Of a stretch of 64,000 nt of DNA, positions 20,935-33,218 are shown piece after piece; positions within the stretch are counted from its first letter, which is position 1; each line of letters begins with the position of its first letter. Position numbers and translations under genes: made by a program. Under the pieces are notes generated by a model. It did not search any database, was not told the DNA's origin, and saw only the letters and a list, made by a program, of their open reading frames with translations. Origin of the DNA: Melampsora larici-populina 98AG31 (lineage: Eukaryota; Basidiomycota; Pucciniomycetes; Pucciniales; Melampsoraceae). Location: positions 1,609,503-1,673,502 of the forward strand of contig NW_006768768.1 in assembly GCF_000204055.1 (NCBI RefSeq), written 5' to 3'.

Positions 20935-23631
20935 TTAGCGTTTCCATCCATCCCCGTCTTCATCCCCATCCCCATCTCCATCTCCATTCTCATCATCACC
21001 TCCTACAAAAGGATCATGATGTCCATTCCCATTTCCATTTCCATTCTTACTCCAATGAGTAGTAAGACCAGGAATGAATCCATTCTCTTGATTACTTTGA
21101 TTCATAGGTTGATTAATCCAATTCATCTTAATCTTGCCTACTTCTGGTACATCTTTTCCATGTGCCAATGCCTATTATAGAGACAAAAAGATTTCATTAA
21201 TCTTCAAGAAGAGAGAAAGGTTTCTTTGGGGTAGTTTTGACGTACCTTTTCAGCTGATGCTCTAGTTGAAAACTTGATGGTAAAGTCATCTTTCCCTTCT
21301 TCTTCATTCTCTTCCATCTTCGCAACTGCTACAATCGTTCCAAATTGCTGTGTTATGTTCAAAGAAAAGTGATGATTAAATCAGTTTTATGACTCTGATG
21401 ACTAATAATGAATGATACTACTTAGAAACGGGCACCCACCTCAAGATGTTTACGAATCTTTTCCTGAGCTTCAAAATTAGGTACATCACGTACAGACAAA
21501 GTACAAGTCCGATTATCAAGTCTGAAAGCCTTATTTAAATTAGACCATGCTCCTCTTCCAGAAAATCCACCACGTGTTGAGGATAATCCTCCTCTTCCTC
21601 GGACTATCCCCCCTCGATTAGGAGCGCTAGTCCCACTTAGATCATTTAAAGGAGGCACAGACTAGAAAACACAATCGTTTCAGTGAAGTCGTGACTTTGG
21701 ACTGTTTCACACGGTTCAATTGAATGAGGGCACCTACACCTCTTTCTGGATTCTCTGACGATCCACGTCCATTCACCCGATCTTCCAGATCAGTATCCAG
21801 ACCAGCAGAAGACTTGGTTCTATTTGTCTGACTACCAGCTTCCGATACAGGATTAGTACCCCCATTCGGTTCTGAGTATTGAGGAGTGGTTTCTTTGGTT
21901 TCTGGTTGTGATTGTGTTCCAGAGGTAGTAGCAGGTACAGCACTCGTCACCCGCTTTAACGCTTGTTTTAAACTCAATTGCTCCATTAACTTTTTTTGCT
22001 CTTCTATCTTCTCTCTGAGTTCTTGTTCTTTCTGATATAAACTAGGTTCAGTAGAATGATTTTGACGATATGATGAAGTCTGATGGTATTTATTAGGATT
22101 AGGATTCAATAAGGAAGTCGGTCGAGAATAATTTCCAGGTGTGATAGTTTGTGGTAAAGGAATCATATTGACATTTTGACGAGGTGATTGATCTGAGTTG
22201 CTACCTTGATCTCTTCTAAAGTGATCGCTAGAATTAAACCTTCTAAAATGAATCTTCACGAACCGATTGTTGAAAACCGGCTCAGGCGACGCATATGCCT
22301 TTGCAGCATCTTCGGCAGATTGAAATGTGACTAGAGCCTGAGCATTGTAGACATCAACGCTCACACTGACAAGCGATCCAAACGTAGAAAAGTAATCTCG
22401 AACATATCGATCTGAAAGAGAACTTTGTGGGATATTTTCGACGACTAGAGTTGTTTTAGATTTGTTGGGTCTTAGAGGATTTTGGTTGAAATTATCAGAC
22501 CGATAGGGTTGTGCTGAGTACTGATTTGGAGCGTTATTAGTTGTGAGGGAGTTTACAGGGAAGAGCGTAGTGACCACATCACTAGTGAATGGAAGAGAGG
22601 TTGGTAAGCCTGGGATGAACGGTTGAGTTGTCAGAGGAGGTATGATGTTCGAGCGTGAAGAGCCTTGTGAGGAAGCAGAGGCTTCAGTTTCGCCTCGAGT
22701 TTGATTAGGGAATACAGGTGCAGGTAGCTGAGACACGGGAGAAGGATTGGCCTCTCTTTCGTCATGTGAGAATTGACAACCTTCTCCTCTGGCGCAAAAA
22801 CCTCGGTCTAGATAGATTGAAAGATGAAATCAGTTAAATTTTGCTAGACCTTTGAGATTCAGATCAATGTGGAAGTATGAAAGAGATACCAAATAACAGT
22901 AGCGCGCACAATGGTAATCACGACAAATCTCAGTTTTTCGAGCTCGTTTTACACTTCTTATATTTTTGGGTGGACTTGATCCAAAGCGAGTTTGAGTACT
23001 ATGATTAGAGGCGTTAAAGGGTGGTAGCGATGGTGGTGATGGTTGAGAATTGTCATTAGGGTAGAGTAAAAAACTAGGATGACTCTGGGTAGGTGTGTAT
23101 TGAGGAATTGGAAGTGATGTATTAGCTTGGTCTTGATTATTATCGTCAGAGTGATTTTCGACAGGTGATAGGTTTTCCATTGAGTATGATCTTTTTCCGA
23201 GTAATCCAGAAGAAAGCTTGGTCAGATCTGGTGGTGTGTATTTTCCATTGACATCGAAAGCCTGAAGATGTTCAAAAAGGTCAACTATAAAAGAAGAGGT
23301 GTCTATGAAGCTCAAGGTGATTAGTGATTTGAGATGCCCTTTTGATGAATTGGATAGGATATTCTAACCTTGATGCAAGAAATCTTCAAGCTGTTTCAAG
23401 CAAGATGATTTAAGTTGACTGATAGGTTGATCGTGCCTCAAGAGTGCAGTAACGTAATCTGATAGGACCGATGGATCTGCATCACATCTACAGGATGGTA
23501 AATGGTAGGTAAGATCGAATTAGTTGATTATGAATCAAGTGATGAGGATGATTTGGCATAACTTTCATTGGTTTTAATTTTGAAATCATCCAAATCTTGA
23601 GATAACTAGCTGAGATGTGATCGAGATGCAT
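20935..23631 (-). CDS. RBM26/RBM27-like RNA-binding protein (PWI-like, CCCH, two RRMs)
   Basis: Likely nuclear RNA-surveillance/mRNA-export protein of the RBM26/27 family (fission-yeast relative Rmn1, associated with the MTREC complex). N-terminus: PWI-like helix region, YLKIWMISKL then DADPSVLSDYVTALL and LEDFLHQ. Then a CCCH finger built across an intron: CRDY... joined to RGFCARGEGCQFSH (C-x8-C-x5-C-x3-H). RRM1: TTLVVENIPQSSLSDRYV...ALVTFQSAEDAAKAY. A Gln/Lys coiled coil follows (KEQELREKIEEQKKLMEQLS). RRM2: CTLSVRDVPNFEAQEKIRKH...FTIKFSTRASAEK. The C-terminal tail is Gly/Asp-rich and ends GDGWKR. Exons on the minus strand: about 23631-23560, about 23489-23369, 23302-22910, 22807-21738, 21661-21440, 21347-21246, 21171-20935. 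The start (23631) is chosen by family alignment. The first intron boundary could not be resolved, and the fourth uses GTGCGC as donor. Confidence 0.85.
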
Positions 23632-23759
23632 TGGTTGATTATTGAATGAGGATTGGTTTGATGATGATAATGAAGATGATGGTTTTGGTAATAGTTTTCG
23701 CAATCGATGGTCATCAGAAATGGTAAACAGAGCTTCAATATTTCTTAAGCTTTAATCTC

Positions 23760-24697
23760 TAAATTCTAGGTTAAATACAGCAGCTTTAATATCTAATAAC
23801 TCGGCTTAAACTCACACCGTCACCGGCATGATCGCATAACCTTCATAAACCCATGGAGTCTGACATTCGCCCTCAGATTTGATTCTTGAAGCTGCTGCTC
23901 AGGGCCAATCTACACAATCTCTGATAGCCAAGTCTGAAGTTTTGTTTTTGATGAGCGTTTGATAATTTCCGATACGACACCACCGATCTATGATACAATT
24001 CATCCCAACCTAATCAAGTCCCTCTAGTCAGACAATTTTTCCTCACAAGCTCGGGTGTCTGAAGCACTGAGTTTACGAGATCGAAAGTACCCTGCGAGGA
24101 TTTGGGACTTGTGATAAGTCGGCAATTCAACCAGATCAATAAAGTGGAGAGATCATCCTCCCTTGGTTTTGCACTACTCCTCAAGCTTCAGCATGGACAG
24201 ATAAAGCTTAAGCCGAAGGCTTCTTGCATCAGAACAGATTACCCTGCATATATACAGGCTATGAAATCGTTGTGAAACCAAATCTGACTTTTCAAGAATT
24301 AAATCATGCCGACAGTCTTTACCATGGTCTTTGCTCTCGTCTTAAACATGTCGCAGAAGCTCTGACAAAGCCAAGCCTGATATTGAAGTCAACCTTTCTT
24401 AGGATCACAAGATCCCATTCACTTTTCAGGCTCAGCCTCAGTGTTGATTGGGAAATTAGGAAAAACTTACCTCATCAGATGACACTTGATGCGGGTTCAG
24501 TGTTTTGGTTTCACCCTTCAAACAAACATGTAACTTTTTCATGGATTCAAGATGATGAACAATTTCTCCGGTGCCGTACTAAACCGCTTGGAGCAATCTA
24601 GTTATAATCATTGACCCGGGGAGCATAAAGTGCATAGATTTCCTTACACCTTTTCCCTCTCCCCCGGTCATATCATTGTTTGCCGTTCTAAGACATC
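23760..24697. other. Intergenic region between divergent genes
   Basis: Separates the minus-strand RNA-binding protein gene from the plus-strand secreted-protein gene. No supported gene; presumably holds both promoters. Confidence 0.4.
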
Positions 24698-27134
24698 ATG
24701 AAGCAGCCTACTGGTACTTTAATTTACATTTTAATTCTTTCACTCCTTCAGTTCACTCTTTTAAAAGCAAAATTTTCTGCTTCCTCACGTCTTAGAATCA
24801 AAAGAGATTTAATCGAAAGTTTCCATAAAGCTTCAAAACTCTCGAAATCTGATTTACTCGATAAATCAGTAATAGCAGACCAACTAAAACAAGAACCTTT
24901 TGATATTCCAAGTACATCTAATCGAATTTATAATCCATCTGAAGGCTCTACAGTAAAGGCGAATAAGAATGAAATCACTGAAGAAGGATTTGGGAATAAA
25001 GGTTTAGAAAAAAATGAAATTGAAGAACTTGAAATCAATCGAATAAAGGAGGAAAAAGTTACAGAACCTCAATTGAAGGCGACTGATATAGTCTTTGAAT
25101 ATGGACGTATAGTGTCTCTATTCCGTACATCAGCAAATTCAGAAATGAAGGCAATGTATTGTTTATTAAACGGTGCACAACTTGATCAGTCTGAAGCCAA
25201 TAAACTTGGAAGCCTTTTAGGTATTGCATTTGCAGATTTCACACAAAAATTTAAAGAGAGATCTGTGGAATCGAAACAAATAGTGGAATCCGCTTATCCC
25301 GCTTATATGGATTTCTTTCAAAATTTTTATAAAGCTCAATTATCCACTCTTCCAAAGAATTGGGATTCGATGATTGCAGGTCTCATAGACGCCCTGCAAC
25401 GCAGTCGTCGATTTAGATACAGGGAGATTTTTGAATACTTTCCTAATCTTGATATAGATATCCGAAGAGCTGGTTAATTGATTTCTTCATTGTTTCTCTT
25501 ATCTTCTTAACTTAACAAACGCTGATGGTGATTTCTTAATTCGATATCTCTCTTTAACCCTTCAGCTTCCGATATGTCAGCTAGAGCTATAGAAGACCTC
25601 ATCAAGGCAGCAGAGGGTGGACATAAAGAAGAGCTCGAATTGGGATTATCTGATCCTATGAGAAGTATCAGACTTGCCTCTGCTAAATCTTTAGGTTTGT
25701 CTAATGCTGCCGATTTGGACATCACATTGCATGAATTCTGGAAAGGATTACAAAAAGTTTCACAGGAATTTACTGGACGTGGAGTGAATCGAAAGTTAAT
25801 TGAGACTTACGAAAAGGAGATGATCTTAGCAGGAGATTTCAAAAAGATCAAGGATCGATTTCCAGAACTTCTCGAACCAACTGATTTGCCTTCTTCCTCA
25901 AGTCAACAAATCGATGAAATTGAAGAAAAAGTAACCGATGGATCGATGATGGCAACCAATCAAGAATATGAAGATGCAACAGCTTACTTATTTGGGTCTA
26001 AAGCGGAGGAGATCAAAGAGTTCAAAATGAACGATCCCAAAATTGTTCATCAAGAGTTTTGGAGATTTTCTGATGCCGTACTTGTTTCTCCAAAATGCAT
26101 CAAGCAACCCGAAATTTGTTTCGATTATTATTTAAATCTAGCAAAGACGATGAGAACCCAAAAAGGGCTTGATAACTGTGGTCCTCCTTTAGCTAGAGCG
26201 TTCTTGAATAAACTTAATCTAATTCCCCCAGAGAAAGACGAGCTTCAAGGTTTAATCAACAATTGGCCGGAACCCGCTTCTCATCTGTTAAGAACAACCT
26301 TTGGTGACTTCTTTGATAAACATTCGATTCTTGAAGAAAAGCGAATTAGTTTACTTGAAGCCATGTATAAGCATGTGGAAACCTTCTCAAAACCCGAGGA
26401 GTTTAATCCATTCTGGAAACCCCGTGTAGACCCCTTTAGTCGCTTTCCATACATTGTAGATGCAAATTTCTTTACGGAAGGTCGTAAGTTTGTTTTCTCT
26501 TCCTTTTTTTTCTCTATACATACATACTAAGACGTTTTTCTTTCAATCATAAAGGTTCTCGCTTAATCTCAGGTGATTCAGCTACGATTCGATTCTTTAA
26601 ATATTTTTCCCTTCACAAGTAAGATGCAAGATTGAATTTATTGAGATTTCAAATCATCAGAAGCTGATATATCATGACCTTTGCAGCTATAGGAGCAGCC
26701 CAGAGGGGGAAAATCGCCTGATAAGTGACTTGAGACGGTTTGATGAAGCAGCAAATCTAGAGATTTCCCGCTCCGAAAACTTCTGGACTCAAATGATCGA
26801 TCTTTTTGAATCGACGCGAGATCAACCTGGCACGCCGAGTAGGCTGATGAAGAAGTTTCCTAATCTACTTGATCGATTGAAGGACCTCTCACCTGAGATT
26901 CAGACTGCGAGAGAAAATCAATGGAAGGAATTTGACGCGGCGGCCAAGGAGAAAACTCGCCTAGAGAAATTAGCACGCCTGGAGGAACTGAAAGACATGT
27001 CCAAGGAGAAAGATAATCTTTTTGGTTGTATTGAGTTGATCAGAACTGCTACGTCTTGGTTTTGCAAAAGGTACAAAAATCAACCTAGCCTACCCGAATT
27101 GCCGACCGAGAGAAGTATAGGGATCACATCATAG
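24698..27134 (+). CDS. Secreted 734-aa protein of unknown function
   Basis: Four exons join in frame: 24698-25472, 25566-26483, 26555-26618, 26687-27134 (2205 nt). An N-terminal signal peptide is clear (LIYILILSLLQFTLLKA, residues about 8-24), with no further membrane segment, so it is probably secreted. The mature part is helical and charged, with almost no Cys. It seems built from degenerate repeats that each contain an F-W/F-F block (FFQNFYKAQL, EFWKGLQKVSQEF, EFWRFSDAV, NFWTQMIDLFEST) followed by a short motif such as YFPNLD, RFPELLEP, NWPEPASHLL, KFPNLLDRL. No family recognised. In a rust fungus such a protein could be a cell-wall/apoplastic protein or an effector, but nothing in the sequence proves it. 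Confidence 0.8.
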
Positions 27135-28360
27135 ACAAGCCAATCCCGGGACAAGAATAGATTAGGAAATATCGAGCACCTTTTGATGCTTTTAATTAGT
27201 GGACTAGATTATCAACCTCAGCCGTTGATACATGTCCCAATCTCAATAAGATTTCTTTCAACTTCTTGGATTCAAAAGCGCACCTGCCTAAAAATGGGGC
27301 TCCTTGTAGCACCCCTTCTAAGCACTGCATAACTACATCACAATCTAGAATACAATTTGTCTACATGTTTATGTATCTATTTGTTGCTTCAATTACCGTC
27401 TGTGATTTACTAGCTGTTTCTACTTAAAGCTCTAAGATACAATCTAGATAATAAACGTTCTACAGACCGTTCTGATGGAAAAACCCAAGCGAAGCTTTCG
27501 TGGGCTTAACGAGTTATGGTGTAGAGCATATGATGTCCATAAGGGAATCCAAGCAGTAAGAATTCAATTCACAGACCACCCTACCCGGGGCTGCACTGAT
27601 GTTTACACTGAGTCAACAGTGAGCAGGTGCAAAAGGGTTAGTGCATTGGCTCAAGAGTACTAGTTGATCAAACTTTAGTATATTGGTTCTTGCATGTAAA
27701 TCAACAACACTTTGGGACTTTGTATACCAGTTTGAAACTAAGACAGAAGATAAGAAGAAATCAAGATATGCATCATTGACAAGTGAGTTATTGCACTCGA
27801 GCTGTCCTTTTGATGCAAGAGTCAGCAGACTGTAGTTGAGTAGGTCAGGGGGATACAAGCTTCACAGGAAAGATGGAACCTGAACATAAGGTATGGCTAT
27901 CAGGTATACAGGCTTTAGAACTCTTCTTTCAGACCACCTTATTGGTGGGTGCAGACGACATCCTTCATTTTCATCGCACAGAATGTGAACCTGTCATTGC
28001 GGTATATGTCAGTGTAAATATTACGTGTAAAGAGATACGTTTTTAGGTGAATCGAGCTCAACATTGCGACATTGCAAGCTCTAGTCGATTGGGAGGTAGC
28101 AGCAGTGCAATTGGGAAGTGCACGTGGTCCAGTCCCAGTACAGCCGCACGTGGCGACGATCGAGTAGTAAGCAGTCCAAACTCCTGTTTTTTTTTACAAA
28201 AAAATCTTTTCAGCCCAGATTTAATCAAACTGAGCCAGAGAATTTTTGTAATTACCATTGCGATATTGATATCGGTCGCCAGCTTTAGTATTTTTACACT
28301 CGGGCGTGACTGAAGAGGGCCAGGAGCTACTGTTTACCATCGAGACTCCTTGCCCCAACA
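27135..28360. other. Gene-free stretch
   Basis: No coding region with support. Short frames lack family motifs and convincing splice structure. Confidence 0.4.
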
Positions 28361-28657
28361 TCATGTAAGGATAGGCAGAAGCAAAAGAGGTCGAGGAAAC
28401 AGTTTTCTAAATGTTGAGAAAATGTTAACTAGATGTGTCACTGATAGATATAAACGTTGACTAACATTTCCACAAGTGAATTTCTTTTTGGTCGGCCAGT
28501 TGGGATTTATGAGTGAACAAGCGATAGAGCCATTACAAACGTGAGAAATCCCATAGGGGCGAGAGTGTACAAAGTGAGTAGCAATGGAAGAATTGACTAG
28601 CAGGAGTGCAATGGCGCACACAAAGGTGAAGGTAGGTAAATGATTGATTGTGAGCAT
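28361..28657 (-). CDS. Possible small secreted protein, 98 aa
   Basis: From the ATG at 28657 the minus strand encodes a hydrophobic N-terminus (FTFVCAIALLLVNSSIA) that would serve as a signal peptide. A short mature part follows with Cys in HVCNGSIACS and FTCGN. No family recognised, no introns. Size and signal peptide resemble rust small secreted proteins, but a chance frame is quite possible. Confidence 0.25.
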   Translation of the reverse strand: MLTINHLPTFTFVCAIALLLVNSSIATHFVHSRPYGISHVCNGSIACSLINPNWPTKKKFTCGNVSQRLYLSVTHLVNIFSTFRKLFPRPLLLLPILT

Positions 28658-28659
28658 AG

Positions 28660-29742
28660 CTTTGTAAGTTCGAATTTCGAGTTGAGGGAAACACTTTCGC
28701 GTCAAATCTGGGCTCCTTTTTGTCTTCAGGGTGAGGGAATTTATGAGCCATTTTAGCGTCTCTGCGATCAGATATCGGCTTGAAAGAAAACGACATGACG
28801 GTTAGGATTACACGAGGAGAGATGAGGATCCCCAATCTAGGTCAACATAGTTTTAGAAGTTCACATCATCCTCCAATCCGCTGATTATTCTAGCCGCATG
28901 CTTTGAAACATCCCACGCAAATCTCGGTGTGGATGTGCCAGAGATAACAACCCAAAACAGCGTTCCTCGCAGAACTGACTGTGTAATTGTTGTTCGCACC
29001 GGAGCGCCGTGTGGGGGGGCGAACGTCGTGCGGGACTTTTAGAATTCGGCAATCGCTGCTGGAGCAGGCCGTGCCGTCTCTACATCGTTGTCCATGTAAA
29101 TTCCTATGTATAGCTGACACCGTTGGATCTGACCAACTCTCATTTTCCGAAATGTTTTTGGCAATTTACAACACGATGACACGCAAATTGCAGGCTGACT
29201 CGCACTTGAGACTTGTTTATTGAGACTCAGATAAGCTGATAGGCCTTCCAGTGGCAGAATAGACCATCTCGTAAGCCGTTCCAACGTTGCGGCAAGCAGA
29301 CTGATTGATGGATACCCCAATTCCTGAATGTAAATCGATCTCTCCATCGCTCCATGTATGAAACATGCGGCTAGATGTCGGCGTGCGCGTGCTCTTGTTT
29401 TTCACTCTTCATTCAGATGCGAATCAAAACTGTCTCTAGCGTTAATTTCAGACGAGCTAAACCATGTGCCATCCTTAATCCGCGAATGTCAGCAAAGTCT
29501 GCTTCTCGGCGAATATCGTTGGCGTGCAGCGACGCGTGTTTTCACTGAGGGTTTTTTGCCAACAAAGTTGTCTTCAAGCTGTTCAGTGAGTTACCGGCCT
29601 GAGCTGTTCAAACCGCCATATATGGCACCATTCCCTTGAACTAGCCTTCTTCCAAAACACCATCCATCCTAGCTTTACTGTGTGATAAGTGGTAGAAGGC
29701 GATATAAAGCCTTTGATAGTTTGTATTTGTGATACCTTAAAA
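28660..29742. other. Gene-free stretch upstream of the multicopper oxidase
   Basis: No supported gene. A G-rich patch with hairpin potential (GTTCGC...GCGAAC, about 28990-29023) is the only local structure. The last few hundred bases presumably hold the oxidase promoter. Confidence 0.35.
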
Positions 29743-32700
29743 ATGACGATGTCAGGCAATAGTTTAGCATACCAAAGAATTATTTTAGTTTCTTCATTAC
29801 TCTTCAGTCTCTTCTCATCTTGCTATGCTGCTGTTAAGGTCAACTCTTCAGAGCTTTATCTCTCCTCAGACTTCAAGATTACCTCGACTGCTCAAACCAG
29901 GAACTACAGGTGGACTCTGACGTAAGTCCAATGCAAAGCCATATAATTCGTTGATTTCATATTGTAGTGAATGTCTTACTAAGACTGGGTTTTGAAGTAA
30001 TGAAACGGCGGCTCCAGATGGATATACCAGGTGAGATTCATTTGAAGAGTGTAGTTACGCGTGCAAAGGAGTGGAAGATAATGATATCATTCAGAAATAT
30101 GCTTGTAATAAATTCTCAGTTTCCCGGGCCTTTAATAGAAGCCAATGTGGGTGTTTCAACTTACGCTGTATTACTCATCAAGTCGCGATGATTTTGAGCT
30201 GAGAGCTGACAGAACATCTAAAAATGCATCCGTCTTGGCTTTGCAGGAAGGGTGAGTAGCTATCTGTATTTTGTTCGTTCGGATTTTCTGGCAGCTCTTA
30301 ACGTTCTGTTTTCTCTTCCATCAAAGGGATACAATTAATATTGTAGTTACCAATACCTTGAATGGCTCTGTTTCTATTCATTGGCACGGCGTAAGCGAAT
30401 TCCCTTGTTGGATATGACTGTGAAGTTTTTCTGACCACGCGGTTCGACATAGCTTCACCAAAACGGCACGGGATGGATGGATGGTGTTACTGGTGTGACC
30501 CAGTGCCCAATTCCAGCTGGTAGCACTTTCACGTATACATTTACCGTCAGCGGACAATATGGCACATTCTGTGAGTGGAAGCTCATTGATTCATTTGCAG
30601 CATGTATTAACATTGACTTTCCGGCATCTTTGAAAGGGTATCATGCTCACTCTCAGGTATGCGAACAATCCTTTCATCTTATATGACATTGTGTCCTAAT
30701 CTGGTGTTTTTCCTTTTAGAACTACGCCGCGGACGGTGTGGTAAGTAGATTGTTCTTAAAACCGAATATGTGTAGCCTAGCTCATCATTCTTGAACTCCG
30801 TAGGCCGGGCCGCTCATTATCCATAGCGTGGATGATCCGTTAGTAAGGGGAGTTGACTATGATCAAGATGTGATACTGTTCATGAAGTGAGCCCTTACAA
30901 TTCTACAAAACCTGACGATCTACTTGATAACTGATAATACTCACATTCCTCCTTTCCGCAGCGATTGGTATCATAAGTAAGATCTTGAAATCTCATCTTC
31001 ACGCTAAGTATCTTGATCAATAGTAATTTTCCTCCGGGATTTTGTTCCAAATAGCTTGAGTGCCCTAATTTTGTCAGAGCAACTTTCACCCGAAGGTTAC
31101 CTGGGTTCAGTTGCAGCACCGTAAGCATTAGAATTCCGTCTGATGTTTACGAAAATGAAGCTTACGATCTTTCTTCCTTGATCTTAACCACTTCAAGATC
31201 TCCTGTAAGCCATATGCCTATTTCTTTTTTCCAAACACGGAGACCTGATTCTGATTGACTTGAGCGAATAGAATTCAGCCTTAATCAACGGTATCGGATA
31301 TTTTGATTGCACGAATGCCGATCCTGGTTCAACTTGTACAACCCCAACGAAGTATTTGACATTCGATCTTCATGCTGGTCGGAAAACTAGACTTCGCCTC
31401 ATAGAAGGTGGAAGTCATGCTCTTTTTCGAGTATCAGTTGATCAGCATACACTCAATGTGACAGAGGCAGATGCAACTGGAGTGGCCGGACCAACAGCGG
31501 TTCACCGGGTTCCTTTTCGTAATTCACATGATTTGATTGTCAGCATTACTTTCGAAGTTTGACCTTTGACGTTTCTATGATATGTTTAGATAATGGCGAG
31601 AGGTATAGTGTAATTCTTGATTTAAGCAAGGATACCATTGGAAGTACTTTCTATCTTAGAGCAGCCATGGACACAGATTGCTGTAAGATTTCATTATCTT
31701 GATAAAGTCTTCATGGCAACCTTCTGAAGATTGTGTTTTGAATTTTATTTTTCTGAAATCTCAGTCGCTTGGCGTGAGTATGATTACATACTTTCTTAGA
31801 AACGAGCTTTCTTTTTCTTAACCGCTCGTGATTTAGTTTCCAAGTTGCACCTGGAATGGATGGACAGGCAGCAACCGCTCGAGCGATAATCAGAGTAGTC
31901 GATCCTGCAGCCACTACTTACAACACGACAGTTACAACTCCAAATTCCACCGATTGGTCCGATAGTGTTTCTGGAGATTGTCTTGACCTAGATCCTGACA
32001 CTTTAGTACCATTAGTCCCAGAAGACGCATGTACAAATGTTTTGGGACGCGTAAGTTACATTTCTCAGTATCATCTACAAGATCAGTTCGTCCACGTAAA
32101 GTTAATCAACTGGATTGTTTTTTTTCAGCTATACTATGAGTCAAGTTTTGGATTTACGACCACGACTGAAAACTCAACGACTGTCAGTTTAGGTCGATTT
32201 TTCGTCAATGATACGACCTGGTTAAGTGAGCAATTGAAAACCCATTTTGACTTTCTTGCTTTTTTTCTTCGGGTACTGATGTGTGTTGATCGGATTCTGT
32301 CATTTTAAAGCTTATGTTTATCAACCTTTGTTAAGTGAAATGACTTCAGGAGGACGAGGATTCCTCAATACCTCAGAAGTAGCTGCATTTACGATGGAAA
32401 CCAACGGATGCTATGATATTGTTATCAACAATCTCGATGCTGCAATTAACCATCCATACCATCTTCGTGAGTCGCAGTCTCAATGATCGTACAATGTGAT
32501 AGATTTTTGTATATACTAACGTTTTTTGGGGGTGTAGATGGAGTTGATGTACGTGTATACTTCAACCTTTAAACTGTAGTGTCCCCTTGTTAAATCAATC
32601 CACTTCACGCAGGCCAAAACCGTAGCCACCGGAACTGGGGAACTCAATGACACGGTCGCTGCTACCTTGACCTATAATACCACCAATCCATTGAGAAGAG

Positions 32701-33218
32701 ACGCGAGTTTTGAAGGTTCTGAGCATAGAAACCCGTTAGGTCGCTTATATATGACATCTTTCCTCATCACCTCATGATAGACTCAAGTCGTCCCAGGTGG
32801 AACGTACCGAGTTTGTGAGTGGTTGTCTACTTGATATACGTACCTGATATATCTCTGACAAAATGGATGTTTGAAATACTTTGATGCCTTATGCCTGATT
32901 GTAGTAAGGATAGTTGCCGACAATCCAGGTATGTAGTATCTCTTTGTATGCGTTGGTGTTTGTCATACTCAAAAACGATTGTCGTATCTGATAATCTGAC
33001 CGAATCCTTCTACAGGTGTTTGGATCTTACATTGTCACATTGGATGGCATCTAGGTGCAGGATTCGCAGGGGTGTTCGTCATGAATCCCGCTGCCGTGAG
33101 TCAATTCACAATACCAGCTGCAAATCAAGCTCTATGTGATGGAGCAACTGCTGCAACTATCGACGAGATTGAGCCCGGAAGAAGAAAACGAAGTTTACAA
33201 TCTGCCTATCAATTTTAG
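29743..33218 (+). CDS. Multicopper oxidase (laccase/ferroxidase-like), 609 aa, 23 exons
   Basis: Secreted copper oxidase, oxidising phenols or metal ions with reduction of O2 to water. A signal peptide lies at residues about 10-30 ([15 protein letters not shown]). All four copper-binding blocks are present: HWHG (108-111), WYHAH (151-155), HPYHLHG (486-492) and [12 protein letters not shown] (548-559, Phe at the axial type-1 position). Gly replaces the usual Asp/Glu after HCHI and the Glu in HLEAG, so substrate class is unclear. I traced 23 exons that sum to 1830 nt with all phases consistent: 29743-29921, 29998-30030, 30095-30146, 30247-30251, 30327-30390, 30453-30570, 30637-30656, 30720-30740, 30804-30886, 30962-30976, 31055-31120, 31198-31204, 31272-31518, 31590-31682, 31765-31773, 31845-32050, 32129-32225, 32311-32466, 32538-32548, 32613-32706, 32788-32814, 32905-32928, 33016-33218. 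Exons of 5, 7, 9, 11 and 15 nt are needed to restore family motifs. No stop or frameshift remains. Confidence 0.88.

Noticed and set aside
20935..21168. Gly/Asp-rich frame as a separate small protein
   Set aside because: It is the last exon of the RBM26/27-like gene, joined in phase through the intron at 21172-21245.
28990..29023. GC-rich hairpin GTTCGC...GCGAAC as a structured RNA
   Set aside because: Short stem without further conserved features; no family recognised.
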